From contig NZ_CP197466.1 in the NCBI RefSeq assembly GCF_052180255.1, forward strand, positions 3,286,001-3,350,000: 64,000 nt of DNA, given 5' to 3'. Shown here piece after piece: positions 49,673-57,916 of the stretch; positions within the stretch are counted from its first letter, which is position 1; each line of letters starts with the position of its first letter. This DNA is from Paenibacillus_AM sp052180255 (GTDB lineage: Bacteria; Bacillota; Bacilli; Paenibacillales; NBRC-103111). The notes under the pieces were generated by a model. It saw nothing but the letters and a program-made list of their open reading frames with translations. It searched no databases and was not told the origin of the DNA. The position numbers were made by a program, and so were the translations under genes.

Positions 49673-50806
49673 TTAATTCTGCATCACGAAATCGCGTGCC
49701 ACTTTATCTGTATCACCAAACGTACGGATGATATTATATTTCGTATCACGCTGAGCTGGAATCTTACCCGCTTCACGAATTAATTTAAGAATCAAATCAA
49801 TATTCACTTTATGTGTTGTACCTGCAGCAGATACTACATTCTCTTCCATCATCGTAGAGCCAAAGTCGTTACAGCCGTACTGTAAGGACAGCTTGCCCAC
49901 TTCTGGACCCATCGTAACCCACGAAGATTGGATATTCGGAATGTTATCGAGCATCAGACGCGAGATCGCAACCGTCTGTAAGTACCTCTCAGGCGATATT
50001 TTTTCGCCCTTCATGTTTGTATTCTCAGATTGGAATGTCCATGGAATAAACGCTAAGAAGCCTTTTGTATTCCATCCGTTTAGTGCCACGTCATCTTGTG
50101 CATCACGTACACGAAGCAAGTGAAGCGCGCGTTCTTCGAAAGATTCACCAAAGCCGATTACCATCGTAGCTGTTGTGTTCATTCCTACTTGATGAGCAGC
50201 TTGCATGACGTCCATCCAATCACGCCACGAACCTTTAAGGCGAGAGATTTTACGGCGTGTACGATCGTCTAGAATTTCTCCGCCGCCACCTGGAAGGGAA
50301 TCAAGACCCGCTTTGTTCAATTCACGCATCACTTCAACCAGTGATAGATCTGGAGAAATCTCCTTCATCTTCATGATCTCTGCAGGTGAGAAGGAGTGCA
50401 TGGTGATATTGAAACGCTTCTTAATTTCTCTAAGCAAATCCGTATAGTAAGTGAATGGAAGATTCGGGTTAACCCCACCTTGCATTAAAATTTCCGTTCC
50501 ACCTACATCAATAGTTTCTTGAATTTTTTGGAAAATAGCTTCATCGGGAAGGACATATCCTTCAGAAGAACCAGGCGTTCTATAGAAAGCGCAGAACCGG
50601 CAGTATACATCACAAATATTCGTATAATTAATATTACGGCCAACAACAAATGTTGTAACAGGCTCTGGATGCAGCTTTTGCATGACTTGATTAGCAGCAT
50701 GTCCAATTTTTTCAATCTCATCAGACTCATATAAAGTTATACATTCTTCTACGTTGAGTCGTCCCCCAGAGACGGCTTTGTGTAAAATGCGGTCGATGGC
50801 ATTCAT
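49673..50806 (-). CDS. mqnC: Cyclic dehypoxanthinyl futalosine synthase (MqnC)
   Basis: A 377-residue radical SAM enzyme with C65-x3-C69-x2-C72 in ICDVYCRFCAF, after GRNINYTN. It has GGTEILMQGGVNPNLP, HSFSPAEI, GLDSLPGGGGEIL and ENTNMKG, the MqnC/CofH set. It closes the ring in the futalosine route to menaquinone. The other mqn genes are not in the window. It begins about 135 bases downstream of metC and seems a separate unit with its own terminator. Confidence 0.93.
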   Translation of the reverse strand: MNAIDRILHKAVSGGRLNVEECITLYESDEIEKIGHAANQVMQKLHPEPVTTFVVGRNINYTNICDVYCRFCAFYRTPGSSEGYVLPDEAIFQKIQETIDVGGTEILMQGGVNPNLPFTYYTDLLREIKKRFNITMHSFSPAEIMKMKEISPDLSLVEVMRELNKAGLDSLPGGGGEILDDRTRRKISRLKGSWRDWMDVMQAAHQVGMNTTATMVIGFGESFEERALHLLRVRDAQDDVALNGWNTKGFLAFIPWTFQSENTNMKGEKISPERYLQTVAISRLMLDNIPNIQSSWVTMGPEVGKLSLQYGCNDFGSTMMEENVVSAAGTTHKVNIDLILKLIREAGKIPAQRDTKYNIIRTFGDTDKVARDFVMQN

Positions 50807-50941
50807 CGATCCAACACCTCTTTTCTATATATTCACTATGCTTACATAGAGGTACTTTTATTATCCATCGTAACATAAACAGATGCCTATCGCTATAATG
50901 ACACTTTACAGGCCAAGCTGAGATTATTTCACCTTCATAAT

Positions 50942-52096
50942 TTAAGCTAATGCTTGCTCCAAATCCGCAATCATGTCTTCAACATCTTCTAAACCAACCG
51001 AGTAACGGACAAGTCCATCTGTAATTCCACGAAGTGCCCGTACTTCACGCGGCATCGACGCGTGGGACATCATCGCAGGGTAGGATAAGATACTTTCCAC
51101 TGCTCCAAGGGATACCGCAACTAATGGAATGTGTACGGCACCAAGAAGCTTTCGCGCGCGTTCTCCTGAACCCACATCAAACGATACAACCGCTCCGTAA
51201 CCTTTGGACTGTCGCTCATGAACTTCACGACCTGGATGATCAGCAAGCCCAGGATAGTAGACAGCGGCAATGCTGCTTTGATTTGCGAGCCAGTGTGCTA
51301 GCTTCTGAGCGGACTGCTCGGATGCTTCCATACGAACCTTCAGCGTCTTCATTCCTCGCATGAGCAGCCAAGAATCTTGCATGCCTAGTACATTCCCCAT
51401 ACCATTTTGAATGGCTTTAAGTCGATTACCTAATTCCTCGGTAGCAACAACAGCAAGTCCAGCAAGCACATCACTGTGTCCACTTAGAAACTTCGTAGCA
51501 CTATGCAATACAACATCTACACCTAGTTCGATTGGGCGCTGATGATAGGGTGTCATGAATGAATTATCTAACATTGTTATCAAATCATGTTCCTTCGCCC
51601 AAGCTGTAATCGCCGCTACATCGGTAATCCGCAGCGTTGGGTTCGAAGGTGTCTCCATAAAGACAGCAGCCGTATTCGGTCTTCGTGCTGCACGTACTTG
51701 CTCGATATCCGTCATATCGACGAATGTGGTTTCAATATTCATCCGCGTCATAATCGTGCTCAGGAGTCGATAAGTTCCACCATATACATCCTCCGTGCAG
51801 ATCACATGATCTCCTGCTGATAGCATCATAAATGCAGACGAAATTGCTGCCATCCCGGAGGAAAATGCAAACCCCCGCACACCACCTTCAAGTGCGGCAA
51901 TGTAGGATTCTACCGCTTCACGAGTCGGATTACCCGAACGTGTATAATCATGCTTGGGTGGTTGGTCCAGATCAAAATGATGGAATGTCGATGCTTGATA
52001 AATAGGTGTTGACGAAGCACCTGTTACTTCATCAACCGCTCCTTCATAATGCAACAGTTTCGTTCCAAAGCCTACTTCCTTACCCGCTTTACTCAT
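50942..52096 (-). CDS. metC: Cystathionine beta-lyase (MetC-like PLP enzyme)
   Basis: A 384-residue gamma-family PLP enzyme. It has YQASTFHHFDLDQ, TRSGNPTREAVE, FSSGMAAISS, the PLP lysine in HSATKFLSGHSDVLAG and RYSVGLEDVEDMI. It converts cystathionine to homocysteine. It is the third gene of the SAM-I-controlled metA-metI-metC operon, and its ATG overlaps the metI stop by four bases. MetB/MetC/MetI assignments within this family are made by order and similarity and could be swapped. Confidence 0.9.
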   Translation of the reverse strand: MSKAGKEVGFGTKLLHYEGAVDEVTGASSTPIYQASTFHHFDLDQPPKHDYTRSGNPTREAVESYIAALEGGVRGFAFSSGMAAISSAFMMLSAGDHVICTEDVYGGTYRLLSTIMTRMNIETTFVDMTDIEQVRAARRPNTAAVFMETPSNPTLRITDVAAITAWAKEHDLITMLDNSFMTPYHQRPIELGVDVVLHSATKFLSGHSDVLAGLAVVATEELGNRLKAIQNGMGNVLGMQDSWLLMRGMKTLKVRMEASEQSAQKLAHWLANQSSIAAVYYPGLADHPGREVHERQSKGYGAVVSFDVGSGERARKLLGAVHIPLVAVSLGAVESILSYPAMMSHASMPREVRALRGITDGLVRYSVGLEDVEDMIADLEQALA

Positions 52097-53262
52097 GCTT
52101 TCACGCCTCCTGCTAGCTCCGAAGCAGCCGCATCAAATGCACGAGCTAGATCCGTCATTAAGTCATCTACATGCTCAATTCCTACCGAGTAGCGCAATAG
52201 ACGATCATCCACACCAATTTTCTCCCGAATTTCTAGCGGAATATCTGCATGGGTTTGTACAGCTGGATAAGTCATAAGTGACTCCACACCACCTAGGCTT
52301 TCAGCAAAAGCAATCAGACGAATGTGTCGCAAAATCGTCTCAATGGCGCGGGCATCTTTCATCTTGAATGAGAAAATACCGGTATTACCGCTTGATTGCT
52401 TATTCTGAATCTCATAGCCGGGGTGAGACTCCAATGCAGGATAGAATACTTCTGCTACCATTGGATGCGTCTGCAGCCACTTCGCAATTGCCGTTGCATT
52501 CGCTTCATGACGCTGCATACGCAGTGCAAGGGTCTTCATCCCACGCATTAATAACCACGAATCTTGAGGTCCTAACACCGCGCCAATTGAATTGTGCAGG
52601 AAGAACATTTTTTCAGATAGTTCCCTGCCCTTCGTTACAATTAATCCTGCAAGAACATCGTTATGTCCGCCCAAATATTTCGTTGCAGAGTGAATAATAA
52701 TATCAGCACCAAGCTCGATTGGACGCTGCAAGTAAGGCGTAAGTAGGGTATTGTCTACAATCGTAAGAACTCCCTTACCCTTTGCCCAAGTCGCTACAGC
52801 TTCAATATCTGTTACCATCATCAGTGGGTTCGTTGGTGTCTCGATCAAGACCGCTCTCGTGCTCTCACGATAAGCCTGTTCTAACGCAGCAAGATCATTC
52901 GTATCGACATACGTCGCAGATACACCAAAACGGGACATGATCTGCTCAAGCAAACGGTAAGTCCCCCCATATAAATCCAAGGAGACAATCAAGTGATCCC
53001 CTTGTGAAAATAGTGCAAAGATCGTCTGCAAGGCTGCCATGCCGGATGAACAAGCAAAACCAGCGTCTCCAGATTCTAGCTCAGCAATTGCTTCTTCAAG
53101 CACACTGCGTGTCGGATTTTTCGTACGGGAATAATCAAATCCTGTACTTTGACCAAGTTTCGGATGACGGAATGCTGTGGACTGATAGACTGGAAAAGAA
53201 ACTGCTCCTGTAACTGGCTCGGAGATCGAACCAATTTGCGCCAACCGACTCTCGATATTCAT
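52093..53262 (-). CDS. metI: Cystathionine gamma-synthase/O-acetylhomoserine thiolyase (MetI-like)
   Basis: A 389-residue PLP enzyme of the Cys/Met family with FDYSRTKNPTRSVLEEAIA, CSSGMAALQT, the lysine in HSATKYLGGHNDVLAG, GGVESLMTYPA and RYSVGIEHVDDLM. It joins O-acetylhomoserine with cysteine (or sulfide). It overlaps metA by four bases at the start and metC by four at the end, so the operon is translationally coupled. Confidence 0.91.
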   Translation of the reverse strand: MNIESRLAQIGSISEPVTGAVSFPVYQSTAFRHPKLGQSTGFDYSRTKNPTRSVLEEAIAELESGDAGFACSSGMAALQTIFALFSQGDHLIVSLDLYGGTYRLLEQIMSRFGVSATYVDTNDLAALEQAYRESTRAVLIETPTNPLMMVTDIEAVATWAKGKGVLTIVDNTLLTPYLQRPIELGADIIIHSATKYLGGHNDVLAGLIVTKGRELSEKMFFLHNSIGAVLGPQDSWLLMRGMKTLALRMQRHEANATAIAKWLQTHPMVAEVFYPALESHPGYEIQNKQSSGNTGIFSFKMKDARAIETILRHIRLIAFAESLGGVESLMTYPAVQTHADIPLEIREKIGVDDRLLRYSVGIEHVDDLMTDLARAFDAAASELAGGVKA

Positions 53263-54206
53263 GATTTCGAACCTCCGTCTTTTGATTTTTTATGAACTGC
53301 TGATAGATCATATGGCGTTTCTTGATAGACATAATAGTTCAACCAGTTGGAGAAGAGAAGGTTCGCATGCGCTCTCCAAGAAGTCATTGGGTACTTAGTC
53401 GGATCATCATTCGGGTAATAATTTTTCGGAATTGCAATTTCAAGTCCTTTATTCACATCACGGTCATATTCCCATTTCAGTGTGAGCGGGTCATATTCAG
53501 AATGTCCGGTTACGAAAATTTGCTTGCCCTTATCCGAAGCGACAATATATACGCCCGCTTCTTCCGACTCTGCCAAAATTTCTAACTCCGGCTTATTCTG
53601 AATGTCTTCACGTCGTACTTCGGTATGTCTGGATTGAGGAACATAGAACACTTCATCAAACCCCCGGAGTAACTTAACATTATCTTGATTTAAGGAATGT
53701 GGGAACACGCCAAACATTTTCTCATCTAGTGTGTACTTCGGAATGCCAAAGTGGTGATACAAGCCAGCTTGAGATGCCCAACAGATATGAAGCGTTGACG
53801 TGACATGATCCACACTCCAATCCATAATCTCCTTCAGCTCTTCCCAATACGTGACATCTTCAAATTCCATTTGCTCAACTGGAGCCCCTGTGATGATCAA
53901 GCCATCGAACTGCTCCTTTTGAACGTCTTCGAATGTTTTATAAAAAAGAGACAAATGCTCTTGTGATGTATTTTTAGAAGAATGTGTCTTCGGATGTAAT
54001 AATACAAATTCGACTTGTAGTGGGCTATTCGATAGCAAACGCAAAATTTGAGTTTCCGTAGTTTCTTTAATCGGCATTAAATTTAATAGCAAAATTCGCA
54101 GTGGGCGAATATCTTGATGATACGCAACAGATTCATCCATAACGAAAATATTTTCCTGAGTCAAAACTTCCTTTGCCGGTAAATTGTCCGGAATTTTAAT
54201 TGGCAT
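53259..54206 (-). CDS. metA: Homoserine O-acetyltransferase (MetA family)
   Basis: 315 residues with the MetA fold: RILLLNLMPIKETTETQ, GAPVEQMEFEDVTYWEEL, the nucleophile C142 in HICWASQAGLYHHFG and TGHSEYDP. Residue 111 is glutamate, which in characterised MetA proteins goes with acetyl-CoA rather than succinyl-CoA use. It commits homoserine to methionine. It is the first gene after the SAM-I riboswitch. Confidence 0.94.
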   Translation of the reverse strand: MPIKIPDNLPAKEVLTQENIFVMDESVAYHQDIRPLRILLLNLMPIKETTETQILRLLSNSPLQVEFVLLHPKTHSSKNTSQEHLSLFYKTFEDVQKEQFDGLIITGAPVEQMEFEDVTYWEELKEIMDWSVDHVTSTLHICWASQAGLYHHFGIPKYTLDEKMFGVFPHSLNQDNVKLLRGFDEVFYVPQSRHTEVRREDIQNKPELEILAESEEAGVYIVASDKGKQIFVTGHSEYDPLTLKWEYDRDVNKGLEIAIPKNYYPNDDPTKYPMTSWRAHANLLFSNWLNYYVYQETPYDLSAVHKKSKDGGSKS

Positions 54207-54222
54207 GCAGCACCACTCCTTT

Positions 54223-54266
54223 AATAAAAATAAAAATGACCTTTCCCATACAAAATGAGAAAGGCC
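54223..54266 (-). terminator. Riboswitch-controlled terminator of the met operon
   Basis: On the minus strand GGCCTTTC..GAAAGGTC forms the stem of a hairpin followed by TTTTTATTTTTATT, between the SAM aptamer and the metA start. Confidence 0.88.
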
Positions 54267-54291
54267 ACGTAAAATGATACCTAAATGTGTC

Positions 54292-54415
54292 CTCTCTCAT
54301 CTGTCAAAAGCGTCAAACGCGCTTCCGCAAGAATTAGCACCGTGCATTTCCTTTCGGAAAGTGCCGGTTGCCGGGTATCATCGGGCTAGTCCCTCCACCT
54401 GCTCTTGATAAGAGT
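54292..54415 (-). ncRNA. SAM-I (S-box) riboswitch of the metA-metI-metC operon
   Basis: On the minus strand: CTCTTATCAAGAGCAGG then TGGAGGGACTAGCCCGATGA, ACCCGGCAACC, GGTGCTAATTC and a closing GATGAGAG. These are the core conserved blocks of the SAM-I aptamer including both P1 strands. High S-adenosylmethionine would stop transcription at the next hairpin. Confidence 0.97.
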
Positions 54416-54447
54416 AAAAACAATTAATTTTCAGTTATATTACTATC

Positions 54448-54477
54448 AATGTAATCGAACCATGCTGCTTTCGTCAA
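54448..54477 (-). promoter_or_regulatory. Promoter of the SAM-I leader
   Basis: On the minus strand TTGACG and TACATT with 18-bp spacing, about 30 bp before the aptamer. Confidence 0.6.
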
Positions 54478-54512
54478 GCATATTTATCCAATGATTTACC
54501 TCATTTTGTAGC

Positions 54513-54541
54513 TTGAACTGTGGAAAATGTAGGTATATACT
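54513..54541 (+). promoter_or_regulatory. Promoter of the corA leader
   Basis: TTGAAC (54513-54518) and TATACT (54536-54541) with 17-bp spacing; predicted start near 54548, about 175 bases before corA. Confidence 0.65.
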
Positions 54542-54578
54542 ATACAAGTAATTCACAAGGTATAAGGGGGGAGAACGT

Positions 54579-54671
54579 ATGGACGGTGACCCAAGCAGTC
54601 GCATTAACATTTTAAACTTCATATATAGCGAAAGCGCAGCGGTCGCATGTACAGTCCATCATTCTCTGTAA
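54579..54671 (+). CDS. Candidate leader peptide upstream of corA (30 residues)
   Basis: The ATG at 54579 follows AAGGGGGGAG, one of the strongest ribosome sites in the window. The frame ends at TAA 54669-54671 after 30 residues (MDGDPSSRIN.. ending VHHSL), 51 bases before corA and in the same frame. The position and size recall the corL leader of enteric corA, though no sequence similarity is claimed. Confidence 0.5.
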   Translation: MDGDPSSRINILNFIYSESAAVACTVHHSL

Positions 54672-54722
54672 CTTAGGGTTGGATGACTTGCCTCTGCCTT
54701 TCGATAAGAAAGGGTGGTATTC

Positions 54723-55661
54723 ATGAAAACACGCCTTGTACAAAATGGCGTATTTACGATTATCGATGACGTCACCCTCGCTTTGACCCCTCCTGAAGAG
54801 GGCTTTTACTGGATTGATGCGACAGTGGATGAAATTGATATTCTTCAATCTTTGTTTCACCTTCACGATCTGGCAGTAGAGGATACACTAAGTGAGGAAG
54901 AACAACGTCCTAAGCTTGAAATTTATGATGGTCATTATTTTATTGTAGTTAATTCTATTCGATTTGATGACGAGGAGATTTTCCTCCGAGCACTTAATAT
55001 TTTCTTAGGCAAACATTTTATCATTACAGTAACCAAACAAAAAATTAATGAAATTCGTGTACTTAAGCCTCTTTTATGGGAAGAAGAAGTAAATTCCTGC
55101 GATCGGTTTCTGTATCATCTCATCGATCTGGTTGTCGATAATTACTTTACTGTCGGTGATCGTATCGAGGATAAGATTGAGAAACTCGAAGAAGACATTC
55201 TGATGCACACGAAGAAAACTCACCTCAATGAGATCATTGGACTTCGAAGTGAGATTTTATGGCTCAAAAAGGCGCTCGTGCCGCAGCGTGATGTTGTAGG
55301 CGTGTTAAATAAACGAGATCTCAAGCTGATTTCTACACCACTCCAAAAATATTTTGGCGACATTTATGAGAATGCGGTCAAAATTGTAGATACGTTCGAT
55401 ACCCTTCGGGATTTGATGGGAAACTTACGAGAAGCTTATCAAGCCGCGGTCGCGAACCGTGCGAATGAAATTATGAGAATTTTTACAGCTATGACGACGA
55501 TCTTTATGCCACTGACATTGATCACAGGGATTTACGGGATGAACTTTCCGGACATCGTAGGCATGTTAACCTGGGAACACGGTGACCTGTACGCTCTTGG
55601 ATTTATGGGACTGCTTGGTATTCTGATGTTCGTCTTGTTCAAGAAAAAAGATTGGCTGTAA
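54723..55661 (+). CDS. corA: CorA-type magnesium/cobalt transporter
   Basis: 312 residues. A large N-terminal cytoplasmic alpha/beta domain (YDGHYFIVVNSIRFDDEEIF) is followed by long helices (EKLEEDILMHTKKTHLNEIIGLRSEILWLKK in part). Two membrane helices at the C-terminus carry the signature YGMNFPDI. The ATG at 54723 is preferred over a GTG at 54714 because AAAGGGTGG precedes it. It forms a pentameric Mg2+ channel. A candidate leader peptide precedes it, and a terminator follows the stop. Confidence 0.95.
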   Translation: MKTRLVQNGVFTIIDDVTLALTPPEEGFYWIDATVDEIDILQSLFHLHDLAVEDTLSEEEQRPKLEIYDGHYFIVVNSIRFDDEEIFLRALNIFLGKHFIITVTKQKINEIRVLKPLLWEEEVNSCDRFLYHLIDLVVDNYFTVGDRIEDKIEKLEEDILMHTKKTHLNEIIGLRSEILWLKKALVPQRDVVGVLNKRDLKLISTPLQKYFGDIYENAVKIVDTFDTLRDLMGNLREAYQAAVANRANEIMRIFTAMTTIFMPLTLITGIYGMNFPDIVGMLTWEHGDLYALGFMGLLGILMFVLFKKKDWL

Positions 55662-55681
55662 CTATTAAATAGATGACACAA

Positions 55682-55733
55682 TCAGCAACAGCTCTCCATT
55701 CGCAGGATGCGAGAAGCTGCTGCTTTTTTTGAA
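55682..55733 (+). terminator. Terminator after corA
   Basis: Imperfect stem GCAACAGCT..AGCTGCTGC with TCGC/GCGA inside, followed by T7, ending just before the ribosome site of the Rrf2 gene. Confidence 0.78.
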
Positions 55734-55748
55734 AAGAGGTGTTTATTG

Positions 55749-56198
55749 ATGGAAAAAGATCAAATCCCCACCGTCAAAAATCCGTCCAAGTGGTTTGGTT
55801 ATGGCGTACAAGCCTTGGTCTATCTAGCTAAGCTTGAAGCCAAGCATTGTTGTCCAAGTGGAAATATCGCGGAAAATATTCATTCACAAGCCACCCTGCT
55901 GCGGCGAATTCTTGCAGCTTTGGCCCGGGCAAATATTGTCCATGCGCAAGAAGGTCGTGTAGGCGGCTATCAACTAGCTAAGCCTGCTTCTAAGATATTG
56001 CTTTCGGATGTTTATAACGCCTTACACATTCGGGGACCGCTCTTTACCGGGCTAATCGACACGTTACCAGATGACCGATGCGGACAAGCTCTGCAAATGC
56101 CTTTTGAAGATATCGTTGAGGGTGCGGATGATCTGCTCTTGGGCTATTTAAGCACAATCACGATTGAGGATTTGGTAAACAAGGCATTGAAGAAATGA
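55749..56198 (+). CDS. Rrf2-family transcriptional regulator
   Basis: 149 residues from the ATG at 55749 (AAAAGAGGTG before it). The N-terminal winged helix reads WFGYGVQALVYLAK..SGNIAENIHSQATLLRRILAALARANIV and the wing GRVGGYQLAKP. It lacks the three-cysteine Fe-S cluster motif of NsrR/IscR; the cysteines are at 34, 35 and around 110. A nine-base palindrome overlapping the promoter of the next gene, a nitroreductase, is a likely operator. The signal could be a redox or electrophile stress; unknown. Confidence 0.87.
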   Translation: MEKDQIPTVKNPSKWFGYGVQALVYLAKLEAKHCCPSGNIAENIHSQATLLRRILAALARANIVHAQEGRVGGYQLAKPASKILLSDVYNALHIRGPLFTGLIDTLPDDRCGQALQMPFEDIVEGADDLLLGYLSTITIEDLVNKALKK

Positions 56199-56222
56199 GT
56201 AAAAAAACATCGTAAACTACGT

Positions 56223-56258
56223 TTGACAAAAGCACAGTTTAAGGATTATACTGTGCTT
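56223..56258 (+). promoter_or_regulatory. Nitroreductase promoter with overlapping palindromic operator
   Basis: TTGACA (56223-56228) and TTATAC (56246-56251) with 17-bp spacing. AAGCACAGT (56230-56238) and ACTGTGCTT (56250-56258) form a perfect inverted repeat over the spacer and the -10, ideal for repression by the adjacent Rrf2 protein. Confidence 0.75.
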
Positions 56259-56330
56259 AATAATAGCACAAATTAAACGACTAGCGAGAGCCGTACAATT
56301 TTGGGGGAATACTACTTTTGGGGCGACGAC

Positions 56331-56449
56331 GAGTCATTCATATCCTTCCATCGCTGTTGAAAAAATGTTCCTTTATTGAATTTATATTATTTATGGTGGG
56401 AACATTTTTTCAAAGGCGAACGCTGCGCTTTTCAGGACATGAATGACTC
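56331..56449 (+). repeat. Structured repeat, copy D
   Basis: Outer arms GAGTCATTCAT and exact complement (56331-56341 with 56439-56449), extended by TCC/GGA. Inner arms of 15 bp (56357-56371 with 56399-56413). Constant TCGC-TG/AG-GCGA junction. It lies in the predicted 5' leader of the nitroreductase gene. Confidence 0.85.
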
Positions 56450-56517
56450 TCTGTCTAACTCAGGATGTTCACACAATTTGTACCCTCTCGCTCTTACACA
56501 AGAAAGGATGTTCCAAT

Positions 56518-57159
56518 ATGAACGTTACACAAGAACAGATGCTCGCTGAAGAAGTCATGCGCGCACGTCATTCCGTTAAACATTATGATTCCGAATACCA
56601 AATGCCTGAGCAAGATTTGAAAGAGATTCTAGAGCTTGCGACGCTTGCTCCATCCTCTAACAACTTACAGCACTGGCGTTTTCTCGTGATCACAGATCAG
56701 GAAGTGAAGCAAAAAGTGCTTCCTATTGCTTATGGTCAAAGACAAGTTGTGGATTCCTCCGCAGTCGTTGTTGTACTTGGTGACCTAGAAGCAGGTCAAT
56801 ATGTAGAGACGATCTACGGTCCAATCTTAGAATCCGGCGCGATTGATCAAGCTATGTATGACCGTTTAGTTGGCGGTGTTAAATCCCTTTACGACAATCC
56901 GAACAACGCGGGTGTGGTGCGCGATGAAGCGATTCGCAATTCTTCCCTAGCTTCCATGCAGCTTATGCTTGCAGCAAAAGCAAAAGGCTATGACACGTGC
57001 CCTATGATGGGTTTTAACTGGAATCAGTTAAAAGAAGAGCTCAACATTCCAGATCGTTATGTACCATCGATGATGATTACAATTGGTAAAGCGAAATTGC
57101 CGGCACGTCAATCAATCCGCTTCACACTCGAGCAAGTTGTCACACATAATACATTCTAA
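56518..57159 (+). CDS. NAD(P)H-dependent nitroreductase family protein
   Basis: 213 residues with RHSVKHYD (FMN phosphate binding), LATLAPSSNNLQHWRFLVI, SLASMQLMLAAKAKGYDTCPMMGF and SMMITIGKA, the nitroreductase/NfsB-like set. The ATG at 56518 follows GAAAGGATG; a longer frame from 56443 runs through repeat copy D and is unlikely. It would reduce nitro compounds or quinones with FMN. It is probably repressed by the upstream Rrf2 regulator. Confidence 0.9.
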   Translation: MNVTQEQMLAEEVMRARHSVKHYDSEYQMPEQDLKEILELATLAPSSNNLQHWRFLVITDQEVKQKVLPIAYGQRQVVDSSAVVVVLGDLEAGQYVETIYGPILESGAIDQAMYDRLVGGVKSLYDNPNNAGVVRDEAIRNSSLASMQLMLAAKAKGYDTCPMMGFNWNQLKEELNIPDRYVPSMMITIGKAKLPARQSIRFTLEQVVTHNTF

Positions 57160-57180
57160 TTGCATTCGAATGAAACATAA

Positions 57181-57226
57181 GATGACCGCGGTCCAAGTTC
57201 AGGCTTGGGAAGCGGTCATCTTTTTT
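57181..57226 (+). terminator. Terminator after the nitroreductase gene
   Basis: Stem GATGACCGC / GCGGTCATC with inner CCAAG..CTTGG, followed by T6. Confidence 0.88.
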
Positions 57227-57286
57227 GAAACCATTATATAGTTGATATCGTTAAATAAATATCAACGAAATAAAGAGGTGCATTTC

Positions 57287-57796
57287 ATGTTCAAAAAGAT
57301 CATTGTCATTGTTTCAAGCTTAGTCGTACTCGCGGGGTGTAATATCGATACAAAAGATAGTCAGCCAGGAACGCAACAGCCAACACCAACCACAGCCCCA
57401 ACTACTTCCGTTTCACCTACAGCCACACCTGTTCCCACTCCTACTTCAGACGAAGTATCTGTTGATTCCTTAAAAATATCACTTAAACAAGGTCTAACGA
57501 AAGATGAGGTTGAAAAATTACTTGGCCGTGCTTACATAGAATTAAAAGGAGAAGATGGTCCGATTTGGAGGTATGATTTTGCAATAGAAAACTACAAGTT
57601 CGAGCCTAACAGTATCCTCGTTGATGAAGTGGATATGAATGGTTTGAAAAAGGGATCTATGAAAAAACAATATTTCTTCCACTGGCAAGATAATCAATTA
57701 ACTAGCTTTGCGCTCTATTATCGCAACAAAGATAATAAAGTCGAAGAGTATAATGTTTTCGGAAAAGGGACCGTAAAAACAACGCCATTTAACTAA
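57287..57796 (+). CDS. Putative lipoprotein with SmpA-like domain
   Basis: 169 residues from the ATG at 57287 (AAAGAGGTG before it). A short signal peptide has lipobox VLAGC. A Thr/Pro-rich linker (about 35 residues) precedes a C-terminal domain beginning SLKQGLTKDEVEKLLGRAY, the pattern of SmpA/OmlA or BLIP-like small domains, with WRYDF and a final strand-rich part. It would be anchored to the outer face of the membrane. Function unknown. Confidence 0.78.
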   Translation: MFKKIIVIVSSLVVLAGCNIDTKDSQPGTQQPTPTTAPTTSVSPTATPVPTPTSDEVSVDSLKISLKQGLTKDEVEKLLGRAYIELKGEDGPIWRYDFAIENYKFEPNSILVDEVDMNGLKKGSMKKQYFFHWQDNQLTSFALYYRNKDNKVEEYNVFGKGTVKTTPFN

Positions 57797-57814
57797 ATGA
57801 ATAGGAATTGAAAT

Positions 57815-57863
57815 AAGGTGACCGTCACCCAAGCTCATCCTTGGTATTGCGGTCACCTTTTTA
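57815..57863 (+). terminator. Terminator after the lipoprotein gene
   Basis: Stem AAGGTGACCG / CGGTCACCTT with inner CCAAG..CTTGG and T5. The sequence resembles the terminator at 57181. Confidence 0.88.
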
Positions 57864-57916
57864 TAGGGGAAAATGGAGGAAATCATTCGAGGTTTGTTAA
57901 GAATATTAGGGTAACG

